64,000 nucleotides of DNA from contig OX336389.2 in the NCBI GenBank assembly GCA_946902985.2, forward strand, positions 1,007,779,441-1,007,843,440, in the 5' to 3' direction. Each line of letters starts with the position of its first letter. Position 1 is the first letter of the stretch. Position numbers and translations under genes: made by a program. This stretch comes from Meconema thalassinum (taxonomy: Eukaryota; Arthropoda; Insecta; Orthoptera; Tettigoniidae). The notes below the pieces were generated by a model, which was not told where the DNA came from, ran no database searches, and saw nothing but the letters and a program-made list of their open reading frames with translations. This document shows positions 36,311 through 44,670 of this stretch, in pieces.

Positions 36311-36803
36311 CCTTGATATGCAGATAGTTTTATCAGGGAAGAAAGTGATGAACCTATGCAAGAACATCAGCGCTGGTCACCAGCCTGTCCCTACCTGTGT
36401 GGAATATAGGTGGGTAATATACACTGTCATTCAAGCTCGCCCTCACTAGTACCTCTAAGTGATGAAAAAACCAGTTATGATACGTGTGGACCTTATGGTT
36501 TCAACAGAGTTTCGATGAGCAGCTCACAATCAAAATCATCCAGATTAGAGACATTGAGACATCATTGGTGTTATGAACGCTCTAAACACAAACGACTGTA
36601 TTGTTGTATGAGTTGGTATCGTCCCTATTCCAAAATGGCAAAAGCATGTAAAACTTGTTAAACCAATAAAATGATGTAAAAAAGGTTGCTGTTGATGTTA
36701 TTAATTCTCATGTTCCCTGTGATACCCTAACATCAACTTGTTTACTAGAATGGGAATGTAAGTCAATGCCATGGGTACACCTTAGTCACTGATAGTCAGT
36801 TAG

Positions 36804-37208
36804 TGGTTTAACATTGGAGATAACAAATTTATATTTAAAGAGGTTGCAATTATTGATTGTTCAACCTTTTGGATATCACAAGCTACCCATTTGATGTTTA
36901 AACCACCCTATGCTTTTGATTTGTTGTGTGAGAAAGACTGTAAACAAACTAAATGGGTTGAAAATCATTTGCAACTAGACTGGAATCAAGGAACGATTTC
37001 ATATAAGCACCTAGACATGGTGATGAAAGCCCATTTATTGTCTGCCCATGTGGTATTTGTGAAAGGTGATGAAAAACGCAAATGGTTACAACCATTTTTA
37101 ACACCTTACTGTCAATGTATTGATCTCAAGGCCTTGGGATGTCCCTCGATTGAAACATTCATAGACCGCTGTCCCTGTGGCAACATTACTCATAAAGCCT
37201 TAGCCTAA
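36804..37208 (+). CDS. Unnamed ORF of the 15.1-kb element (FKPPYAFDLL family)
   Basis: Open from 36804 to the stop at 37206 with no clear start, so it is probably the remains of a longer frame. It contains FKEVAIIDCSTFW, MFKPPYAFDLLCEKD, a repeated Trp/His pattern, VVFVKGDEKRKWLQ and a Cys/His-rich tail (CIDLKALGCPSIETF, CPCG). Proteins with this layout (hydrophobic first strand, KPPY, W...L.W, VKG.EK..WL, GCPS, terminal Cys/His) occur, to my recollection, in insect repeat-associated ORFs. I cannot assign a biochemical function. After the stop the frame stays open for about 35 codons. Confidence 0.5.
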   Translation, partial: WFNIGDNKFIFKEVAIIDCSTFWISQATHLMFKPPYAFDLLCEKDCKQTKWVENHLQLDWNQGTISYKHLDMVMKAHLLSAHVVFVKGDEKRKWLQPFLTPYCQCIDLKALGCPSIETFIDRCPCGNITHKALA

Positions 37209-37290
37209 GTGTGGTATCTCTTTCATTGGTTAACCACCAATGTCTACTGGGAGTTGTTGAATAAAATTAAAACTCGGGGTTCACCCGTGG

Positions 37291-37803
37291 ATGACATCAG
37301 TGAGATTTCTACAAGCAACGTGTAAAAATCAACGTAATACCATTGAAAGAGGAGATGCTACTGATAAAGCGATTGGAAAATTCTTTGTGTGTAAAAAGAA
37401 ACTAGACAATTTTACCAAAGAGGAATTATTGACGCGCCCCAAGTCATTCATTTATTATGTGGCAGCCAATGCTGTGAAAGAAATCTGGCAACATGTACCA
37501 AAATCATGAACTCAAGACCCTGTGTTGAGTGAATTGCAACCATGTATGGATTACGATCACTATAAGCAAGTGGCCATGGCAAAAATACCCTCTATGCGAC
37601 AGTGTGCTACTTACCAGCTGGTGAAATTGTATCACGGTCATAAAAGTCTGTGTAAAGACTTTGTTTCCTCATTCCACGGGTGTAATGGCGAGAAAAAGCA
37701 ACAACAACAACAAACATCGTCTACAGAGGAGGATGAAGATCAAACCTTTTCACCATCAATGGAAAAGGATATATCAAACTTGTACTGGTCATGGCCTCAT
37801 TAA
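37291..37803 (+). pseudogene. Unnamed ORF of the 15.1-kb element with one in-frame stop
   Basis: Two open stretches in one frame (37291-37509 and 37522-37803), separated by a TGA at 37507-37509. The first has a Lys-rich part and LLTRPKSFIYYVAANAVKEI. The second has MDYDHYKQVAMAKIPSMRQC and a Gln-rich tail that overlaps the start of the PLA2-like frame by about 118 bases. No family was recognised. Confidence 0.4.
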
Positions 37804-38082
37804 CAAAGTCATTCAATACTTGCCTTTCGAAATTCATCTTCCTGGTTATCTATTTTGTAGACCTGGAAATCGCCTTGAAGAATGTTTGCAGCGTGGTGAT
37901 GTATCCATTAATCTTTTGGATCATGAATGCAAAGAACATGACATTTCTTATCGCCATAGTTATCCTGGTTTAAGACATGTGGCGGATAAAGTGTTGTTGA
38001 AAAAGCTAAACAACGTTTGACATCCTGTGATGCCTCAGTGGGAGAGAGGTTGGCAGCCTTGATTGTGATGTGTGCTATGTAA
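37685..38082 (+). pseudogene. Phospholipase A2-like ORF (parvovirus VP1-type domain), frameshifted near its end
   Basis: The ATG at 37685 opens a basic N-terminus, then a segment resembling the PLA2-like domain of densovirus/parvovirus minor capsid proteins and of insect repeat-associated proteins. Visible features are a HLPGY-type loop with a Pro-Gly pair where calcium binds, and the catalytic His-Asp pair in EHDISY. The usual Gly-Pro-Gly of the calcium loop reads Arg-Pro-Gly here, so activity is doubtful. The 111-codon frame ends at 38020. A one-base shift near 37997 would carry it to a stop at 38080-38082. AATAAA at 38178-38183 could be its poly(A) signal. In viruses this domain breaches endosomal membranes during entry. 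Its role in a transposon is unknown. Confidence 0.7.
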
Positions 38083-38177
38083 GTAAAGTTAATGATGTGT
38101 GGACATAAACATTGACAAAAGAATGAGGAATTGATATTTCTTTGTATTCTATTTTTGTAAAGTGCTATTCGCTATAG

Positions 38178-38183
38178 AATAAA
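38178..38183 (+). terminator. Possible poly(A) signal after the PLA2-like ORF
   Basis: AATAAA about 95 bases downstream of the frame end and just before the inner repeat of the right arm. Confidence 0.45.
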
Positions 38184-38229
38184 AACAAGGTTTCCCAGAG
38201 CATAATGTTTTTCTCATTTTAAAAAATGG

Positions 38230-38763
38230 TGATAGGTATAACCTAACTTAACCTTGTCACGTGACATGTTCTACAAGTTTAGACTTGCTTTGAGACTGGC
38301 TATGACGTCATACATAGCTCACCTAACCTAATGTAACATATCATAACCCAACCTAACCCCATGTGATAGCTTTTATATTGGCTTTTGTTTTGGCTTATGT
38401 GTTGGCTTTTGTGTTGGCTTTTGTATTGGCTTATGTATTGGCTTTTGTATTGGCTTATATGTTGGCTTATGTATTGGCTTTTGTACTGGCTTATATATCG
38501 GCTTTTATATTGGATTATTCGACAAGTTATTTTGTCAATGTATTTAGTGGATTTTTTTATTGGTTTTGGAAAGTACCTCAAAGACTGGGAATATTTAAAG
38601 AATTAACCTCAACTCATTTAACATAACCTAACTTAACCTTGTCACGTGACATGTTCTACAAGTGTACACTTGCTTTAAGACTGGCTATGACGTCACACAT
38701 GGCTCACCTAACCTAATGTAGCATATCAGAACCTAACCATACCTAACCCCATGTGTTGGCTTT
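38230..38763. repeat. Inner part of the right inverted arm of the 15.1-kb element
   Basis: Reverse complement of the ~355-bp units at 33721-34830: AACCTTGTCACGTGACATGT, TATGACGTCA, CCTAACCTAATGTA, and GGCTTTTGTATTGGCTTATG for the 12-mers. About one and a half units. Its continuation is at 44671, after the non-LTR insertion. Confidence 0.85.
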
Positions 38764-39162
38764 TTTGTTATTATTTGTTATTATTATTATTTTATTATTA
38801 TTATTTATTAAATCGTTACAAATACACACATTTTACAAAATTCATAATATCTGTACACATTTTATGAATTTTCTTGCACTTCCTACTCATTATTTAATCT
38901 GTAAATTTACAATTATTAAATTATATTGTTACAATATGATAAAGACAGGTCGAAATAGGATATCAAATTCATACAGAGCAGGAAGAGATATCACATATGC
39001 CACTAAAAGGTGCAACCTTGTGTGTGGCATGCATATCGTTGATTACTATTTCTAAAAATTGTATAATGGCTTAGCCGAATAACACGTTCTATGTAAATGG
39101 TGTATACACAAAAAAAATGAATAAGAAGGAAAATTGAATTTGTGTTTTATAAACTTGTAAGC

Positions 39163-40040
39163 TCAACTAATTATATTTTCAATTTTAATTTTGTTTTCTC
39201 TGAGAAAATGTTTTATTTGCATCTTCAGGTTTGCATAATTTCCTTTAAATTCTTTTAATTTAATTGGGAGAATGTTATATAATTTTGGTGAGAAATACAG
39301 AAAGTTACGTTTGGCTATACCTAACTTAGGTTGATATAAAATAGAGTGATTCTCTGTAATACTTCTGGTTTCATACTCGTGGCTAACAACTTGAATTCTA
39401 TTTCTATCTTTAAAAATGTATTTGTATATTTCAAAAGCGTACAATTGTTTAATGTTGAAGACCCTTGTCTCAGCATACAGTCTCATAGTCGGATATAATC
39501 TATCTTTCTTCAACATTATTCGTAGTATGAGATTCTGCACTATTTGAACACTTTTTAGTACATTTTCATAGGCGCCTCCCCAGGCAAGAATACCATATGT
39601 AAGAACTGACTGGACTAGAGCATGGTAGATGTCTCTTATTAATTTGTAATTGACAATATGTTTTAAATAGTGAAATATATAGATTGTTCTTCTTATTTTA
39701 CTTGTAAGGTGTTTGCATTTGCTTTTCCATTTCATGTCACTATCTATAAATAATCCCAGATATTTAACTGTATCCACTTTAGCTATTTTAGGACAGTCAC
39801 AGTTCTGATTACAGTTCAAAGTGTGTATTTTTAGTTCATTAAAATCATCTTCAACTGCTTTTAAACTGAATCTTACGAACTTTGATTTATTTACATTTTA
39901 AAAATAGTTCGTTACCATCTAACCATACCTTTAACATTTTCAATGCCGCAGTTGCAATTTGTTTTACATTTCCCCATGTTCTACCTTCAACACAAACTAC
40001 CGTATCATCTGCGTATGATATGACATTAACATGAGTTTAG
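39163..40040 (-). pseudogene. Non-LTR reverse transcriptase, C-terminal part (after the Penelope insertion)
   Basis: Resumes at SYADDTVVCVEG (about 40022-39987), the RT palm motif with catalytic aspartates. A one-base shift near 39900 leads to the frame 39819-39163, with the thumb region (VDTVKYLGLFIDSDMKW, LVQSVLTYGILAWGG) and a C-terminal tail ending NIIS. The upstream RT part is at 41283-42551. Confidence 0.85.
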
Positions 40041-40130
40041 TGCTTTTCAGTCGGTCAACACCAATGTACCCAAAAGAGATGGGTTATGCCCTAATCCTGA
40101 AATAAATTACATGAGATTAATAAAACACTA

Positions 40131-40171
40131 GGATGACCAGTTTCGATCGTCAAGCGATCATCATCAGATCC
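40131..40171 (-). ncRNA. Hammerhead-ribozyme-like motif (copy c, best preserved)
   Basis: Minus strand: GGAT, CTGATGA, T, stem GATCG-CTTGA-CGATC, GAAA, C-TG-G, TC, ATCC. Stem I is GGAT with ATCC, stem II is 5 bp, and stem III is the minimal 2-bp form. One extra U follows the CUGAUGA core compared with the textbook motif. Short-stem-III hammerheads are known from Penelope-like elements. Confidence 0.55.
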
Positions 40172-40833
40172 ATTACACTTAGGCTACAAAATCTATGTTT
40201 GAAATACAGGCGAAAATATTTACAATATGTACAATTATTTAGTTGCAGTATTGGTACTGCAACTGTCAGTGTATGCTACATGCAGTATATATGTTAGGTG
40301 AAATGCTAAATGGTGATAGCTATCCGTAGATTGTACTTTAGAGAGATTATATGGTTGTAAACTATGGTTAAACTATAAAAAAAATCAGGCTAACTACTTA
40401 TCTGATTGTCTTCCGTACAACAGCTACTCGCAGTTTTCGTGCTCACTGGAACTCACTGTGCGGTCGACTGCGGTGGTTATCTTAACGACTGGTTTTTCCC
40501 TGCTTTCTCCCCCCTACCCCTACGTGATGTGGGGAGTGATAGCGATGTGTTTCTGTGAGGTGTTGCCAACCTAGATAAGATGTATGTTATTGAATGAGGT
40601 GGGTCTACAACTATTAAAGACCGTGGATTAGCCCTCGCCACGCGTGGAGCATAACCCATTCGAACTAAGCGTTGACGGTCTTATGAGGACGTCCCGGCAC
40701 CTTTAATACTGCCGCGAATATGGGCCTTGGTTTATTGCAGAAGATAAGTACATCGTACACCTGATCCAGATAACATTTACCTATTAAAAACCCCTAATTT
40801 CCCCCCTTTTATTTATCTAGCTTGGCTGTGTCG

Positions 40834-41283
40834 CTAAATTGTGTTTTGTTTCCGACAGGGTGTGTTTTTTAGTAGCGTGAAGAGGGGTGAGCTCTCCATG
40901 AACGCGTGTTCATTTAGATTGTTGGGATTGTTTCGTTCGGCTAGGTGTATCTCGATTGCTTCCTTTATGTCAAGAGCTCTGCCTTTCGATTCGTGATGGA
41001 TTATTTTAAGGTCCGACTCTATGTTGGTAAAGCTGTGCCCTGCGTCACACATATGTTCGCACAAGGCTGAATGTGTTCCGTATCTTATCGCATTCCTATG
41101 TTCATTATAACGTGTGTCTACTCGCCTTCCACTCTGCCCGATGTAATTAGCTTGACAATCGGTGTCTTGGCATGTTATAGAATATACCCCTGACCTTGAA
41201 TACGGGTCACGTTTATTTAGATTGCTATTTATGAGGTGCCTAGCGGTTGTGTTTTTCGTCGTGAAAGCTATCTTAATGCCTTG
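40834..41283 (-). pseudogene. Penelope-like GIY-YIG endonuclease fragment
   Basis: C-terminal endonuclease of a Penelope-like element, which would nick target DNA. About 150 uninterrupted codons: GVYSI (GIY position), NYIGQSG (YIG), the catalytic Arg region GRRVDTRYNEHRNAIRYG, then HMCDAGHSF and EAIEIHLAER, with the stop at 40834. It begins at the insertion junction without a start codon, so it is a fragment and cannot be made on its own. Confidence 0.85.
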
Positions 41284-42551
41284 CTTTTTGAATTTCCATG
41301 TATTTCAATTCCATGTATAGATGATTCAATATCGTTGATAAAAATCAAAAATAATAATGGACCCAACACTGTGCCTTGTGGTATTCCTCTTTTCACTCTT
41401 AAAGGTAGACTTGTAGTTCCATTTATTCTAACGTATTGAATCCTTTCAGTCAAATAGCTTTCTATCAATTTCAGTGCTATTTCTCTGATGCCATATCTTT
41501 CCATCTTCTGAAGGAGAATATGGTGAGGTATGGTGTCAAAAGCCTTCTCTAAGTCGAGAAATATGCCCAAGGTCGGTTTCATACTGTTCATATTTTCATA
41601 AATTCGCCTTGTTAATTCCCCAATAGCATCAGTGGTGCTGACATTTTTTATAAAGCCAAATTGTCTAGTTGATAGTAGATTGTGTTTCTTCAAAAACTGA
41701 TAAATATGATTTTTTATACATTTTTCAAATAATTTTGATATGACTGTCGTTAACGATATCGGTCGATAGTTCTTTAGTTCTGAAGGATTGCCTGCTTTAT
41801 GTAGCGGTTTTACAATTGTAATTTTTAATTGCTTTGGGAAGTATCCAACTGAAAGTGACTCGTTTATTATTGTCAGTAAAGGATTCTTTAAAAAATTAAA
41901 ATTCTGCTTAATAATTTGAGCTGAGATGTTATCTATTCCCATTGCTTTAGTGTCGCTTATTTCGTGTAGGTACTTATGTAAATCCGCTTCGGTAATCGGA
42001 ATAAAAAAACAGGAATTTGTGTTTCTGTTGATTTTCAAGGAAAAATCTGGATTGTTCTTAATATTTTTAGACATGTCAGTAGTTTTGTTAGTAAAATAAT
42101 CATTGAATGTATTAGCTATAGTGAAATCATCATCGTAAACATGATTTTGAGATCTTATTTTTGTTATTTTTTCTTTATGACTTATTCTTTGTGTTATTTC
42201 ATTGACAATGCCCCATACTTTTCTTGGATTATTAGAATTGGAATTTATTAATTGTTTATAGTGGTCAGTTTTAGCATTATTAAGCAATTCGTTTAATTTA
42301 TTTCTATCCCGCTTATATTTTTCCTTCATGGCATTGTTCTCTTTATTTGCTATACATTCCTGATACAACCTATCTCTGGTGTGAATGGACTTAATTAGCG
42401 CGTGCGTGATCCACTCCTTTCTCTTTCGTTGCTTTGAATTTAATTGTATTGAAGAATTTTTTATGCAATTTTTGATAGTTTGTATAAATTTATCTACTTT
42501 AGAATCCAAGTGGTTGTTCCCTAATACTGTATCCCAATTAATATTGCTCAA
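41283..42551 (-). pseudogene. Non-LTR reverse transcriptase, N-terminal and palm part
   Basis: About 420 codons: KNYRPISLTTVISKLFEKCI, QFGFIKNVSTTDA, LGIFLDLEKAFDTIPHH (first catalytic Asp) and VKRGIPQGTVLGPLLFLIFI. It is cut off by the Penelope-like insertion near 41283, a few residues before YADD. It joins the endonuclease frame upstream through a run of eight A (minus strand, about 42551-42558), where a one-base change separates the two. Endonuclease and RT were therefore one ORF2. Confidence 0.88.
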
Positions 42552-43384
42552 TTTTTTTTAAGCATCTCACTATCTAACTTAAATCTATGTTCACGTATGT
42601 TACACTGAGCTGCTTCTAAGTCACGGCCATTTTCAAGATTTATACTAACTAATATAGGATAGTGATCTGTAATTCTGCTCTGTGATATAATGGGTAAGAT
42701 GTTATCATTAGAAATACCGCTACGAATAAGTGCATGATCAATACAGGTTTTGCTCGTTGAAGTTTCTCTAGTGGTGCCATATATCAACGATCTAAAATTA
42801 TGCTCATGCAGTAAGTTTAAATATTCATTAGAGTCATACTCATCAAATAGATCTATGTTAGTGTCGCCTAGAATCACCTCGGTTTCTAGTGTACATTTTT
42901 GCTGGACATAATCATGGAGATTATTAATAAATAGTTGTTTATTGTATTTTGACGAACGGTATATGCCTGTCAATGCAATTCTATTGTTCCCATAATTTAT
43001 TTTGAGCCTAAGGAGTTTGAAATCATTGTAATTCACAGTTTCTACCTCGTGGTCAATAGAATTCTTCACCATAAAAACAACTCCATCACATTTATTAAAG
43101 CATCCTTCGTTATAGTATGTTTTATAGTTGGAATGCTTGCATATATTAAAGTTACCTAATTTCCAAGTTTCTGTGAGTATAACGACATCAACTATATGGT
43201 TATATGCTTCTAACTCGGCATCTAAATTTATTTTATTTTTAGATAGATTTCTAATATTTGTGTGAAATATGCTTAAGTTATTTACCTTCTTAAATTTAAG
43301 TATTTGAGACACACATTGATCAATACCTCTACCTACTTCTGTATGAATTTGATATCTTACAATGTCATCATTAAATAAAGTCAT
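42548..43384 (-). pseudogene. Non-LTR APE-type endonuclease (first part of ORF2)
   Basis: 278 codons from MTLFNDDIVRY. Motifs: SIFHTNIRNL, VVILTETW, EVILGDTNIDLF, CIDHALIRSG and TDHYPILVSI (terminal DH of the nuclease). It would nick DNA to prime reverse transcription. The frame ends in an A-run frameshift rather than a natural terminus. Confidence 0.88.
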
Positions 43385-43749
43385 ACACAGAAATATTTGA
43401 CAGGAAGAGGATATTTACAATTAGTCAGCTGTTGAGATCTGTTAGTAAGGTATACTAATTACTGTATTGGATGTTTCCTCAGAAGTGTTCATACAATTGA
43501 ATGAGAAAAAGTGTTGGCGGTCAAGTTATTGTGAGATATCTTGGAGGGAGGGGTGGAGTGGAATTCAGCTGTTGAGGGGAGGAAAGTGAAAGGTCAGTTT
43601 GAAATAGCACAAGCAACACGGCAGGGGAGGTATGCAATGAACAGTTATGCGGGAGAGAGACAGACAGATTGTGGTGTGGGTTATCTTAGAGGGTGTACCA
43701 ACTTTTGCTTACTAAAACAATCTATTGCTATATGTTAAGTGGCCTTACT

Positions 43750-44472
43750 TTAAGCTTTGAGTAACTCACACATCTTTGTAACACGGTGCTTGCTGCCATC
43801 TGTTTTCTTCACGTAAATTACGCCATCGTAAGTCCATACGTTGGATTGCTGAAATCTTGAAATTCCCGTCTTCAAAATCGCTAGTCTTGTGGCTGTGAGA
43901 TCTTCTCTGATTGTCACCGGGGTACCTTTGAGCTTTTTCTTGTTTTTAAACAATTCATGCCTAGCACGGTACGTCGCCAATTTTACTATGATTGGCCTGG
44001 GTTTGTTCCCAATCTTGGGGCCTAACCTATGGCTTCTGTCTATGTCCGCAAGAGCGATGTTTGCCTTAATGTCTCCGGCAACTTTCAGCACTAAATTACC
44101 TGTGTCCTCGTTAGGATGCTCTGGAACACCGAAGATACGGAGATTTTGCCTCCTTTGGTATTGCTCCAGTTCATCGTGTTTGGAGTTGCTTTCCGATTTG
44201 AGATCTTCGATCTCTTTATCCCGTTTCTTTATCTGAACTTTGAGGTCCTCACAAAGATTCACGTTGAATTGGATCGTTTCCTCAAGTTTACTTAATACAC
44301 ATTCCGTGATCTTATCCACTACAGTACTTACAATTAGGTCAACAAATGATTTTGACTGCAAGGAATCCTCCATCACACGCCGTACTACTTCCTCTATGGA
44401 GTTGGTAGAACTGGAACTGTCGTTACCTGTCTGATGCTTCTGCTGCTGCTGCTTGCTCTTCTTAGAAGACAT
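43750..44472 (-). CDS. Non-LTR ORF1 protein (L1-ORF1p-like, coiled coil)
   Basis: An intact 240-codon ORF1 starting MSSKKSKQQQQKHQTGNDSS. A polar N-terminus is followed by a coiled coil around residues 70-105 (KRDKEIEDLKSESNSKHDEL) and an RRM/C-terminal-type fold with YQRRQNLRIFGVPE, DIDRSHRLG and RPIIVKLATYRARHELF. Such proteins bind the element RNA and form the RNP with ORF2. It is the only undamaged gene of this element. Confidence 0.85.
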   Translation of the reverse strand: MSSKKSKQQQQKHQTGNDSSSSTNSIEEVVRRVMEDSLQSKSFVDLIVSTVVDKITECVLSKLEETIQFNVNLCEDLKVQIKKRDKEIEDLKSESNSKHDELEQYQRRQNLRIFGVPEHPNEDTGNLVLKVAGDIKANIALADIDRSHRLGPKIGNKPRPIIVKLATYRARHELFKNKKKLKGTPVTIREDLTATRLAILKTGISRFQQSNVWTYDGVIYVKKTDGSKHRVTKMCELLKA

Positions 44473-44670
44473 TTCACTTTTTAGTTTTTACGATTTATGT
44501 AAATTAAAGGATGATGAGTGTGAAATAATCTCACCAGCTAAAACTTATATACTGAATTGATTCACACTATACTTCTTTTTCCTCTCTACACTGCGTTTAC
44601 ACCTGCCAAGTACACAATTTCCACGAGCCGATCCTTAGTCGTGTTACTCACTCTGCGCCATGACACGCTG

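Larger units (their letters stand above)
40043..41283 (-). mobile_element. 5'-truncated Penelope-like element inserted in the RT gene
   Basis: Minus-strand fragment: GIY-YIG endonuclease end (41283-40834), a 3' non-coding part with the hammerhead-like motif at 40131-40171, and the terminus GTTGACCGACTGAAAAG near 40043. It splits the non-LTR RT just upstream of its YADD motif. The RT domain of the Penelope-like element is missing. Boundaries are good to about 15 bases. Confidence 0.75.
38769..44670 (-). mobile_element. CR1/Jockey-group non-LTR retrotransposon (5.9 kb), itself interrupted
   Basis: A minus-strand element inserted in the minisatellite of the right arm. The 5' end at 44670 starts CAGCGTGTCATGGCGCAG. 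The 3' end at 38769 is an AATAAT-rich tail. TTTGT is present on both sides (38764-38768 and 44671-44675), a weak candidate for the target duplication because the site is repetitive. Order: ORF1, endonuclease, RT. A Penelope-like fragment splits the RT. The coiled-coil ORF1 and the RT motifs suggest the CR1/Jockey assemblage; the exact clade is uncertain. Confidence 0.88.
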
